Origin: Eggerthellaceae bacterium
GTDB lineage: Bacteria > Actinomycetota > Coriobacteriia > Coriobacteriales > Eggerthellaceae
Length of the DNA stretch: 64,000 bases
Assembly: GCA_022791455.1 (NCBI GenBank)
Contig: JAAVZC010000008.1
Location: 1 to 64,000 of the forward strand
Direction: 5' to 3'
Shown: in pieces, positions 9,261-17,551 of the stretch
How the letters are laid out: every line of letters starts with the position of its first letter
Position numbering within the stretch: position 1 is the stretch's first letter
Program-made: the position numbers and the translations under genes
The notes under the pieces: generated by a model
Database searches by the model: none
What the model was told of the DNA's origin: nothing
What the model saw: only the letters and a program-made list of their open reading frames with translations

Positions 9261-9608
9261 TTGGAACCGATGGAGATCGACAAGACACTGCGCAAGCTGG
9301 GACGCGTTGAACTGCTGGAGCTGCTGGTTGAACAGGGCGAAGAGCTGGAGCGCGTGCAGGCGGAGCTGGAGGCCACCAAGGCCCGCGCCGCCCACCAGGA
9401 GCGCATCGCCCGCTTGGCCGAAGAGGCGGTCTCCCGTCTGACCGGCCTTCTGGAAGCGGCCCAGCTGTGCCAAGAGTCCTACAGCCAGCGCCTGAAGGAG
9501 CTGCGCGTGGAAATGGGCCTGCAGGTGGCGAAGGCCGAAGCCCCCGCCGAGGAAGCCCCGTCCGAAGAAGAGGCCCCGCAAGAGGAGGTGACCCTGGTTG
9601 ACGAGTAG
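9261..9608 (+). CDS. Small coiled-coil protein of unknown function in the pilus operon
   Basis: About 115 residues with no signal peptide. Heptad-like helical sequence runs from about residue 10 to 90 (LRKLGRVELLELLVEQGEEL ... LKELRVEMG), and the tail is Glu/Pro-rich (about 98-115). I see no enzymatic motif. TTG 9261 follows AGAGG at 9251-9255; ATG 9270 is the alternative. The 3' end overlaps the next gene, whose ribosome binding site is inside it. It sits between two signal peptidase genes, so a cytoplasmic scaffold for export or pilus assembly is possible but unproven. Confidence 0.55.
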   Translation: MEPMEIDKTLRKLGRVELLELLVEQGEELERVQAELEATKARAAHQERIARLAEEAVSRLTGLLEAAQLCQESYSQRLKELRVEMGLQVAKAEAPAEEAPSEEEAPQEEVTLVDE

Positions 9609-10215
9609 CACTGCCGCAGCCCCCACGGCTGCCCCCACCACTCCGGAGGCCGCGCTGCCGGGCACTTCCGCCCTGCGCGACGAGCTCTCCCGCATGAACC
9701 AGCAGTCCCGCTTCAAGCGCACCTTCCGCAACATCGTGTTCGCGTTGGTGGCGGTTGCGGCGGCGGCCGTGCTGGTGGCCATGCTGGTCATGCCGGTGCT
9801 GCGCATCTACGGTAGCTCCATGACCCCCACCCTGCAAGAGGGCGACGTGGTGGTGTCCGTGAAACTGCCCGAGTACGAGACCGGCGACGTGCTGGCCTTC
9901 TACTACAACAACAAGGTGCTGGTGAAGCGCGTCATCGCCGGCCCGGGAAGCTGGGTGGACATCAGCGAGGACGGCATTGTGACCGTGGATGGCACGCCGC
10001 TTGACGAGCCCTACGTGAACGAGTTGGCGCTGGGGGAGTGCGACATCAAGCTGCCGTATCAGGTGGCCGAGGGCCGTTACTTCGTGATGGGCGACCATCG
10101 CGCCACGTCGGTGGACTCCCGCAGCTCTGCCATTGGCTGCGTTTCCAAGGATCAAATTGTCGGCAAAGTTGTCGCGAACATATGGCCCCTGAACGAGTTG
10201 GGAACCGTAGGGTAG
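9598..10215 (+). CDS. Signal peptidase I, LepB type (S26A)
   Basis: A 205-residue membrane serine protease that releases Sec signal peptides. An Ala/Thr/Pro-rich cytoplasmic head (1-40) precedes a single membrane helix (about 45-68). The catalytic serine is in YGSSMTP (Ser74) and the general base in LVKRVIAGPG (Lys110). The box GDHRATSVDSRSS is near residue 162. The TTG start follows GAGGAGGTG at 9582-9590 inside the upstream gene. This is the second signal peptidase in the operon and is of the Ser/Lys type, so it complements the Ser/His SipW-like enzyme. Probable substrates are the LPXTG and pilin preproteins. Confidence 0.88.
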   Translation: MTSSTAAAPTAAPTTPEAALPGTSALRDELSRMNQQSRFKRTFRNIVFALVAVAAAAVLVAMLVMPVLRIYGSSMTPTLQEGDVVVSVKLPEYETGDVLAFYYNNKVLVKRVIAGPGSWVDISEDGIVTVDGTPLDEPYVNELALGECDIKLPYQVAEGRYFVMGDHRATSVDSRSSAIGCVSKDQIVGKVVANIWPLNELGTVG

Positions 10216-10230
10216 TTTTCGGAGAGAGTT

Positions 10231-13200
10231 ATGGTTAAGAATCTGAGAACAGAACAGGTTGAAGAATTCAGCAAGCGCCGCCAGCAGAAGCTGTGGATCA
10301 AGCGCGGCTTCATGGTGCTGGCCGTTGTGGTCATGTTCATGACTGTGTACGGCTTGGTGCTGCCCGCGGTGACTATGGAGCACCCCGACCCGGCCTGCGG
10401 CTTGGAAGAGCACAAGCACACCGAAGCTTGCATGGAGCGCCAGCTCACCTGCGGCCTTGAAGAGGGCCCGGTGCACGTGCACAGCCAAGCCTGCTTCGAC
10501 GAGGAAACGGGCGATCTGACCTGCGAGATCGAGCCGGCCACCGGCCATATGCACATCGACACCTGCTTCGCCACGGGAGACGAGCTGATCTGCGAAAACA
10601 CCGATGAGGGCCATGTGCATGGTGAAGAGTGCTACGCCGAAGAGGGTGCGCTGCTCTGCGAAGTGGAGGAAACCGCCCACATGCACCGCGCCGACTGCTT
10701 CGACGCGGCCGGCAACCTCACCTGCGAAAGCAAAGCCGCCCACATCCACGGCCTCACCTGCTACAAACTGAAGGAAGCCGCCGACGACGATCCCGCCCAG
10801 GACACCAACGAGTCTGACTCTGCTGATGGTAGTGCTAGCAGCAACGTCATCCTGAGCGGAGCGCAAAGCGCGGAGTCGAAGGATCTTGGCGACCCCAATG
10901 CCGCCGACGCGCCGGAGGCGCAGGGCGAGTCCCAATCCTCAGACGACGAACCCGAATCCACCACCTCGGAAGCGCAATCCGACGCTGAGCCCATCGCCGA
11001 CAACCCCACCCCCTCCGGCGACCTTGCCGCGCCCAGCGCCGCCATCGCCGACCAGTACGTCCTCGCCTGCGAGGAAGAGGATGCCGGCCATGTGCACTTC
11101 GCCTTCTGCTACGACGAAGAGGGCAACCTGGTGTGCGACCAGGAAGAATGCGTGATGGTGGAGCACGAGCACAGTGATGACTGCTACAGCGACGTGCCCG
11201 TGTGCGGCATCGAGGAGCACTCCCACGACGAGGTGTGCTTCGACGCTGAGTCCTTCCAAATGATCCAGGCAAGCAAGGACCACAGCGCTCAGCTGGCTGC
11301 CGAAGAGGCCGCCGAAGCCGCCAAGGCCGAGGGCCAGACCCCCGAGGCAGTAGACGACGCCGAGCTGGCCGCCCTGAAAGAAAAGGGCCTCGCCTACGAA
11401 AACGAAAACATGGTAATGGTCTTCCAGGTCCCCGAAGAAGTGGAAGAAGAAGTCCGCTTCACCGTAACGGAAGGTAGCGCCCCCGCCGCCCCGACCAACG
11501 CCTCGACCGACGAATCCTCTCAAGACAGCAATGGGGCCGAAGCGCAAGGCTCTTCCCAGGACGTCATCCTGAGCGAAGCGAAGGATCTTTCCGCCGCAGA
11601 CGCCGATGCGGCCACCGCGCCGCAGGCGCAGGACGACTCCCAGCCGGCCGACGAAACCCCCGCCTGGGAAAACAACCTCCACATTGAGGCCACCATTGAC
11701 GGCGAGCCGGTAGAGGACATCGCCTCCCTGGGTGCCACCGTGCAGTTCCAGGTGAAGGAAGAAGCGGTCAAACCCATCCTCGACGAAATCAACTACGAAG
11801 AGGTAGCCGAGGAGATCAAGGACGAAGTAGGCGCCGAAATCACCATCACCCAAGTCCCCACCAACCCCGAGGACTACGCAATCTCCGAACGCCCGAAAGA
11901 GCAAACCGAGACGTTTGTTGTGACCGATGTTTCAGAGACCCCGGCTGTCGTTTATCCGATTGCGTATGCAAACTTCCGTGCTGCTGGGGGCGGTACTCAA
12001 AATGCGTGCTTTACCGTTAGCTATTCTGCGTATGTTGACACCATTCTTACCGCTGATCAGGCTAAAGCGGATGCGACGTTTGCTGGCAGGGATATTCAGC
12101 AATTGACGATGATCGACACCACTGGCCAGCACATTCCCGTAAACGGCGTTGCGGCGAACAATGCTCACTTTGATATCGGCATTTATAACGCCGGAGATGT
12201 TAGCAACTTCGGCTACCTGTTCGACTACCAAACGAACTATGGCTCTTTGCCTGTGGTATGGGAAGTTGCTTCGCGTCTGGAAAGCAAGCCGGTATACCAA
12301 GACCAGACATTCCATTATTTCGATGCTCCGAATTTGCAGTATTTCAATATCCTCGCCAATAACGGAGGGTATGAGATCGAGAGCATAGAGGTGATTCATT
12401 CTTGTGGACAGCCGACGACGGTCCTCCAGGGTTCCGATGCGAAAAATGCGCATTTCACGAACAAGCCAGAGAGCGCTTCGGATAACCTCATTCTGATCGA
12501 TAACGACACTCATATTAAGATTAACTATAACTGCACAAGTCACGAACCTGTATTCGAGGCGACTCTGTACGACTATGACATCACCGATGGAAAGAGCACT
12601 TCGCCTAATACCGAGCTTCAGGGGATCAATAGTGCGAGTAATTATTCGGGGACGGGTGCCAAGTATGCCTTTGGCAACGGTCCGGGTGTAGTCGTGACGG
12701 GGCTTGGAGAAGAGAAGCTCGGAAACTACTTCATCAATCAGGCAAATTCAGCTGCAAACCATGGAAATGATGCAAACAAAGCCTCCGATGGGGACTGCTC
12801 GTTCGGCATTGTGAAGAGCGAGCTCGATGCTGATGGCCGCATACAGTTCAGCGACGGAATCGATGCCCCGGCCGTTTTCGACAATAGCGTCGAAGTAGAA
12901 AATACCGTCGGAAAGACGACGTATTCTGATTATGGTCTCGTCTTTAACCAAGTGGGCGATACCTATACGCTTGAGAAGGTGAAGAGTAATTCCGACGCTG
13001 ATTCCGATGAAGGGGTTGTTCTCAATAACCTAGGTCGATTCATCTCGCGTCAAAACTGGAATAAAACAAAGTGGATATTCTCTAACGATTTCTGGGCGCT
13101 GGATAACGTAGAGTCTCACGGAACGGCTAACCACGACACGAAGCATGGAAACGCGAAGGTTCCAACAACACCCAGACCCAGCGGGCAGGGCCTGCCTGAG

Positions 13201-14073
13201 TCTGACTTCGGCGGTGACCATAATGGTTATTTCGGCATGCAATATGAGGTGAAGTTCAACCTTATTGACGACTATGTCGGGCCCCTTGAATACTATTTCT
13301 TTGGCGACGACGATATGTGGGTTTACCTTGATGGCAAGCTCGTTTGCGACATCGGCGGCGTCCATTCTTCTGCAGGCGAGTACGTTAATCTCTGGGATTA
13401 CGTGGGCCAGGCGCTTGAGGGCGCTTCTGATGATATCAAGAATGGTCCGAGTGCGGGCAAGTGCGGTGACAACAAAGAGCATGTGCTCAAGTTCTACTAC
13501 ACCGAGCGCGGTGCCTCCGGCTCCACTTGCTTCATGCGCTTTACCCTGCCTTCGGTGACCAGCGCCCAGCGCAACGAAACTTCTTCTCTGAAGGTGGAAA
13601 AACGCATTCAAGGTAACTCTTTCACCGAGGACGATGTTTTCAAGTTCGACATCTCGCTGAAGGACGAGCAGGGTAATTTCTTGCCTGACAATTATTCCTA
13701 CACGAAATACGACGAGAACGACAACCAGATTGGGGAAGCGGATCTTATTTTCCCGAGCAAAACCGAAATCGAGCTGCAGGCTGGTCAATATATCGTGATC
13801 AAGTATCTGCCTCTCGGCACTCGCTATGAGATCGAGGAGAAGGGCTATCAGCCGATTGTCGCGATCAATGGCACTCAAATCGAGGGCTCTGTTGTCAGCG
13901 CAACAATTCCCGGCAATAGCACCGAGCATGTGCTCTTTACTAACAACAAATATGAACTGCCCGCAACTGGTGGACTTGGGACTGAGGCTTATCTGCTGGT
14001 GGGTGGCGTGTTGCTGCTGACTGGCATTGGATGGCAGGTGCGGCGTCGTTATCAGGCGGCCGTGCGCAAATAA
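10231..14073 (+). CDS. Giant LPATG surface adhesin with HxHxxxC repeats and a fibro-slime domain (probable pilus tip)
   Basis: A 1280-residue wall-anchored protein. The N-terminal helix ends in VLPAVTME (residues 43-50), as in many large Gram-positive surface proteins. Nine modules of the form C-x(4-8)-HxH-xxx-C follow, six at residues 56-178 and three at 280-336. Acidic low-complexity linkers at about 180-280 and 340-500 each carry a family A repeat read in frame (residues about 206-219 and 445-454). A fibro-slime/PA14-like domain (about 950-1110, with YYFFGDDDMWVYLDGKLVCDIGGVH split by me at the core FGDDDMWVYLDG) is followed by an isopeptide-type domain (about 1115-1235). LPATG is at 1243-1247, with a membrane helix and basic tail. 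Base composition falls sharply from about 11900 to 14000. Its size and position before the major pilin suggest the tip adhesin. Confidence 0.8.
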   Translation: MVKNLRTEQVEEFSKRRQQKLWIKRGFMVLAVVVMFMTVYGLVLPAVTMEHPDPACGLEEHKHTEACMERQLTCGLEEGPVHVHSQACFDEETGDLTCEIEPATGHMHIDTCFATGDELICENTDEGHVHGEECYAEEGALLCEVEETAHMHRADCFDAAGNLTCESKAAHIHGLTCYKLKEAADDDPAQDTNESDSADGSASSNVILSGAQSAESKDLGDPNAADAPEAQGESQSSDDEPESTTSEAQSDAEPIADNPTPSGDLAAPSAAIADQYVLACEEEDAGHVHFAFCYDEEGNLVCDQEECVMVEHEHSDDCYSDVPVCGIEEHSHDEVCFDAESFQMIQASKDHSAQLAAEEAAEAAKAEGQTPEAVDDAELAALKEKGLAYENENMVMVFQVPEEVEEEVRFTVTEGSAPAAPTNASTDESSQDSNGAEAQGSSQDVILSEAKDLSAADADAATAPQAQDDSQPADETPAWENNLHIEATIDGEPVEDIASLGATVQFQVKEEAVKPILDEINYEEVAEEIKDEVGAEITITQVPTNPEDYAISERPKEQTETFVVTDVSETPAVVYPIAYANFRAAGGGTQNACFTVSYSAYVDTILTADQAKADATFAGRDIQQLTMIDTTGQHIPVNGVAANNAHFDIGIYNAGDVSNFGYLFDYQTNYGSLPVVWEVASRLESKPVYQDQTFHYFDAPNLQYFNILANNGGYEIESIEVIHSCGQPTTVLQGSDAKNAHFTNKPESASDNLILIDNDTHIKINYNCTSHEPVFEATLYDYDITDGKSTSPNTELQGINSASNYSGTGAKYAFGNGPGVVVTGLGEEKLGNYFINQANSAANHGNDANKASDGDCSFGIVKSELDADGRIQFSDGIDAPAVFDNSVEVENTVGKTTYSDYGLVFNQVGDTYTLEKVKSNSDADSDEGVVLNNLGRFISRQNWNKTKWIFSNDFWALDNVESHGTANHDTKHGNAKVPTTPRPSGQGLPESDFGGDHNGYFGMQYEVKFNLIDDYVGPLEYYFFGDDDMWVYLDGKLVCDIGGVHSSAGEYVNLWDYVGQALEGASDDIKNGPSAGKCGDNKEHVLKFYYTERGASGSTCFMRFTLPSVTSAQRNETSSLKVEKRIQGNSFTEDDVFKFDISLKDEQGNFLPDNYSYTKYDENDNQIGEADLIFPSKTEIELQAGQYIVIKYLPLGTRYEIEEKGYQPIVAINGTQIEGSVVSATIPGNSTEHVLFTNNKYELPATGGLGTEAYLLVGGVLLLTGIGWQVRRRYQAAVRK
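10846..10887. repeat. Family A half-element inside the tip adhesin gene, first copy
   Basis: GTCATCCTGAGCGGAGCG, a small GCGCAAAGCGC hairpin and GGAGTCGAAGGATCTT are read as NVILSGAQSAESKDLG, between HxHxxxC modules six and seven. Confidence 0.9.
11563..11592. repeat. Family A half-element inside the tip adhesin gene, second copy
   Basis: GTCATCCTGAGCGAAGCG followed by AAGGATCTTTCC is read as DVILSEAKDLSA, in the acidic linker before the low-GC part of the gene. Confidence 0.9.
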
Positions 14074-14133
14074 CTTCGGCAATTCTCATTGCGAAAAGAC
14101 GGGTCAGAAGGAAAAGAAAGGAAGGAACCGTAC

Positions 14134-15783
14134 GTGAAGAAGTTGAAGAAGTATCTGGGCTTCGTGATGGCCGCCCTCATGGCCTTCGCGCTGACCCCCA
14201 CTGCCGCTTTTGCGGCTGGCGAACAGAACCTGAAAATTGAGGGTGCTGTCGCCAATCATGAGTACAAGGTGTATCAGGTGCTCACAGGCGACTTGTCTGC
14301 TCTCGATAAAGGCGAGGGCACGATTGCGAATGCGAAGGCCGGCAGCAGTCTGAAGGAAGGACAGAACGCTGAGGAAGTTGCTAAGCTGATTGCTGAGCAT
14401 ATCAATAAAGGCTCCGAGCAAGAGTTGGCCGGAATTGTTGCCGAGCGGATCGACGCCGAGAAGCCCGTTGCGACTCTGACGGCCAGCAATGATTCCGTTG
14501 CGGTTCCTGATGGCTACTACATTATTGTTGACTCTTACACTGGAGGTGCGGTGACAGATGGAACTGACGCCATCTCTCGTTATGTTGTTGCCGTTGCCGG
14601 TCCGACAACCGTGAAGCCAAAGGTCGACGCTCCTTCTCTTGACAAGAAAATTGTTGATAAGGACGACAACGCTGCGCTCGATCAGGCCGGCAAGGTCGAT
14701 ACGGCCGCTATCGGCGATACGATTGAGTATGAGCTGACCGGCAATGTTCCCGATATGACTGGCTACAAGTATTACTTCTACGTTGTCAACGACATCATGA
14801 GCAAGGGTCTCACCTTCAACGGTGAAGTTGCTATTACTGTTGGAGATAAGGGGCTGGTGAAGGACGCTGACTTTACCGTCAATAGCTCCAAGGGCGAAGA
14901 CGGCGTGACCGCTATTGAGATTCGTATTCTCGACCTGAAGAATCTTGGGGTTGAGGCTGGTGCCTCTATCTCTGTCAAGTACAGTGCGACCGTAAACGCT
15001 GATGCGGAAATTGGTAATACTGCTAATACGAACACTGCTCAGCTGGTTTACTCCAACAATCCCAACACTACCGAAACTTATGGTCCCGAAAGCCCTGTGC
15101 CGAGCGAGGTAACTGGCAAGACTCCTGAGTCCATTACGCGCACGTACGTTACCGAGATCCAGCTTCACAAGGTGAATGAGGCTGGCGATTCTCTGCAGGG
15201 CGCTGAGTTTACCCTGACTGGCGAGGATCTCGTGAAGGTCGTCCTCACCGCCAAGGAGCAGTACGTTGCCGACGAGAATGGTACTTGGTACGAGCTCAAC
15301 GATGGCACCTATACCGAGACGGCTCCGACTGACGAAACCGCTTCCCAGTACGCTTCCACCACTCAGAAGTTCAGCTTCGAGACTAAGCGCGTTGTGGAGG
15401 CCGAGGGCGAGGGTGCCAATGCTCACGTTGTCGGCACTGTCGACAGCGAGGGCTATGTGAAGTTCACCGGCCTTCGTCCGGGCACTTACACGCTGAAGGA
15501 AACCAAGACTCCGACTGGCTACAACACGATGGCTGATAAGACGATCGTCATTGGTGCGACTGTCAGCGAGAGTGGCGACATCGTTTGGTCCGCCAGCGAG
15601 GACGACAATGTGCTTGAGAGCAACGACGGCAAGTTCTCTTTCAATGTAGTCAACTACAAGGGTCTTGAGCTGCCCTCTACTGGTGGTATTGGTACTACTC
15701 TGTTCTATGTGGGCGGTGCCGTTCTGATTATTGGTTGCGTGGCTTTCCTGATTACCCGTCGCCGCGCTGGTTCCGCTAAATAA
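14134..15783 (+). CDS. Major pilin, LPSTG-anchored, SpaH/EbpB-like
   Basis: A 549-residue fimbrial backbone protein. The signal peptide ends near AAFAAGEQ (about residue 29). The sequence VKPK at 160-163 resembles the pilin motif that supplies the cross-linking lysine. An isopeptide-forming D2-like domain (KVDTAAIGDTIEYELTGNVP) lies at about 190-330. A Cna-B domain ends in the E-box sequence YTLKETKTPTGYN (about 452-464). The sorting signal LPSTG is at 513-517, followed by a helix and RRRAG. GTG 14134 follows AAGGAAGGAA; an upstream in-frame TTG at 14089 would add an implausible basic stretch. Codon use is more T-ending than in neighbouring genes. It should be polymerised by the sortase encoded next. 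Confidence 0.9.
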   Translation: MKKLKKYLGFVMAALMAFALTPTAAFAAGEQNLKIEGAVANHEYKVYQVLTGDLSALDKGEGTIANAKAGSSLKEGQNAEEVAKLIAEHINKGSEQELAGIVAERIDAEKPVATLTASNDSVAVPDGYYIIVDSYTGGAVTDGTDAISRYVVAVAGPTTVKPKVDAPSLDKKIVDKDDNAALDQAGKVDTAAIGDTIEYELTGNVPDMTGYKYYFYVVNDIMSKGLTFNGEVAITVGDKGLVKDADFTVNSSKGEDGVTAIEIRILDLKNLGVEAGASISVKYSATVNADAEIGNTANTNTAQLVYSNNPNTTETYGPESPVPSEVTGKTPESITRTYVTEIQLHKVNEAGDSLQGAEFTLTGEDLVKVVLTAKEQYVADENGTWYELNDGTYTETAPTDETASQYASTTQKFSFETKRVVEAEGEGANAHVVGTVDSEGYVKFTGLRPGTYTLKETKTPTGYNTMADKTIVIGATVSESGDIVWSASEDDNVLESNDGKFSFNVVNYKGLELPSTGGIGTTLFYVGGAVLIIGCVAFLITRRRAGSAK

Positions 15784-15810
15784 CTGAGAGGCTGGTAAGG
15801 TAACCCCCGC

Positions 15811-16659
15811 ATGAAGAAGCATTTGTCGACAATTCTCGTCGCTCTGGCGCTTGTCGCGGGGGTTTGCCTTATGGCCTACCCGACGGTGAGCGACTGGTGG
15901 AACTCCTTCCATCAGTCGCGTGCCGTTGCCAGCTACACCGACGCGGTGTCGCAGCTGGACACGGAAACTTACGAGAAGCTGTGGACCGACGCCGAGGCCT
16001 ACAACCAGGCGCTGGCCGGTCGGGACACCAGCTTCGTCCTCGACGACGAAGAGCGCGTGGAGTATGAAGCGCAGCTCAACGTCGAGGGCAATGGCGTGAT
16101 GGCGTTCCTGGAGATTCCCGTCATCAACGTCTCGCTGCCCATTTACCATGGCGTGGAGGAGTCGGTTCTCCAGATTGCCATCGGGCACATTGAGGGCACG
16201 TCGCTGCCAGTGGGGGGCGAGAGCACTCACGTTGTGGTCAGCGGCCATCGCGGGCTTCCCTCGGCCCGACTTCTCACCGACCTGGACAAAGTGGTGGAGG
16301 GCGACCTGTTCATGCTGCGCACGCTGAACGAGACCCTTACCTACGAGGTGGACCAGATTCGCATTGTGGAACCGGCCGAAGTGGACGAGATTGAGATCAT
16401 CCCCGGCGAGGACCTGTGCACGCTGGTCACCTGCACCCCCTACGGCGTGAACTCCCACCGCCTGCTGGTGCGCGGCCATCGCGTGCCCACGGTGGATCCC
16501 GGCCGCATTGTAGAAGAGGCGGCGCAGGTGAGCCCGCTGGTGGTTGCCACCGTCATCGCTGTCCCGGTCATCTTCATCATGCTGGTAGTCGCGCTTATCG
16601 TGACGCGCAAAAAGCCGTCCGTCGCCGACGCCAAGCCTCGTTTCAAGCGCAAGCAATAG
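15811..16659 (+). CDS. srtC: Sortase, class C-like pilin polymerase
   Basis: A 282-residue transpeptidase. An N-terminal membrane helix covers about 5-22, and a second C-terminal helix about 240-265 is typical of class C. The catalytic residues are His146 (VVVSGHRG), Cys208 (TLVTCTPYG) and Arg217 (GVNSHRLLVRGHR). No clear DPF/DPW lid motif is visible in the N-terminal region; RDTSFVLDD occupies that place. It lies 27 bases after the major pilin and is the last gene of the pilus operon. The role is isopeptide linkage of pilin subunits through LPXTG and a pilin lysine. Confidence 0.92.
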   Translation: MKKHLSTILVALALVAGVCLMAYPTVSDWWNSFHQSRAVASYTDAVSQLDTETYEKLWTDAEAYNQALAGRDTSFVLDDEERVEYEAQLNVEGNGVMAFLEIPVINVSLPIYHGVEESVLQIAIGHIEGTSLPVGGESTHVVVSGHRGLPSARLLTDLDKVVEGDLFMLRTLNETLTYEVDQIRIVEPAEVDEIEIIPGEDLCTLVTCTPYGVNSHRLLVRGHRVPTVDPGRIVEEAAQVSPLVVATVIAVPVIFIMLVVALIVTRKKPSVADAKPRFKRKQ

Positions 16660-16762
16660 TTCCCTGCGTTTGCCAAGCTGGTTTCAGTTGGCGGTTCTTG
16701 GGCTCAATCCTATGGCGTTGAACTAGGGTTTCGGGGTAAGAACTGAAGCTTTAGGAGGGCGC

Positions 16763-17551
16763 ATGGACGAGGCGACGACAGGCATCTTGATTGCCCTGCT
16801 GCTGCCGTTTTTCGGCACGGCGCTGGGCGCGTCATTCTCCCTGACTATGAAAAAGCAGATGAGCCCCGGCGTGCAGAAGGCGCTGCTGGGTTTTGCCGCC
16901 GGCGTGATGATTGCTGCGAGCGTGTGGAGCCTCATTGTGCCCGCCATCGAGTCGGCGGAGTCGCAGGGCATGGTGGGCTGGGTGCCCGCCGCCGTGGGCT
17001 TCCTCATGGGCGTGGGCATGCTGCTCACCTTCGACCATCTGCTGCCCCATATGCACTTGGACGAGGAGATGGAGGGCCCCGCTTCCAACTTCAAGAAACC
17101 GACGATGCTCATCTTCGCCGTGACCCTGCACAACCTGCCCGAGGGCATGGCGGTGGGCGCCGTGCTGGCGGGCTGGCTTGCAGGAGACGCCGGCATGAGC
17201 TTGGCGGGCGTGATGGCGCTGGCGGCCGGTATTGCCATTCAGAACGTGCCCGAGGGGGCCATTGTGGCGGCGCCGCTGGTGTCGGCCGGTTTGTCGAAGG
17301 GGCGCGCCTTCGCCTACGGCGTGGGGTCGGGCGCGGTGGAGCCGCTGGGGGCATTGTTGATGCTGGCCATCGCGGGCATTCTGCAGCCGTTTCTGCCCTT
17401 CATCCTGGCATTCGCCGCCGGCGCGATGATTTACGTGGTGGTGGAGGAGCTCATCCCCGAGACGCAAATGGGCAGCCACACCAACATCGGCACCATCGGC
17501 GTGGCGTTGGGCTTTACGCTCATGATGATCCTGGATGTGGCGTTGGGCTAG
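16763..17551 (+). CDS. ZIP family divalent metal transporter
   Basis: A 262-residue polytopic membrane protein that imports Zn2+, Fe2+ or Mn2+. Seven to eight hydrophobic segments are visible. The two metal-site helices carry HNLPEGMAVG (His123) and NVPEGAIVAAPL (about 161-172), the ZupT/ZIP signature. The variable loop has acidic and histidine residues (HMHLDEEMEG, about 95-104). GGAGG precedes ATG 16763. Its stop codon overlaps the stop of the convergent gene on the other strand by four bases (CTAG). It directly follows the pilus operon, which encodes an HxH-rich adhesin. Confidence 0.9.
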   Translation: MDEATTGILIALLLPFFGTALGASFSLTMKKQMSPGVQKALLGFAAGVMIAASVWSLIVPAIESAESQGMVGWVPAAVGFLMGVGMLLTFDHLLPHMHLDEEMEGPASNFKKPTMLIFAVTLHNLPEGMAVGAVLAGWLAGDAGMSLAGVMALAAGIAIQNVPEGAIVAAPLVSAGLSKGRAFAYGVGSGAVEPLGALLMLAIAGILQPFLPFILAFAAGAMIYVVVEELIPETQMGSHTNIGTIGVALGFTLMMILDVALG

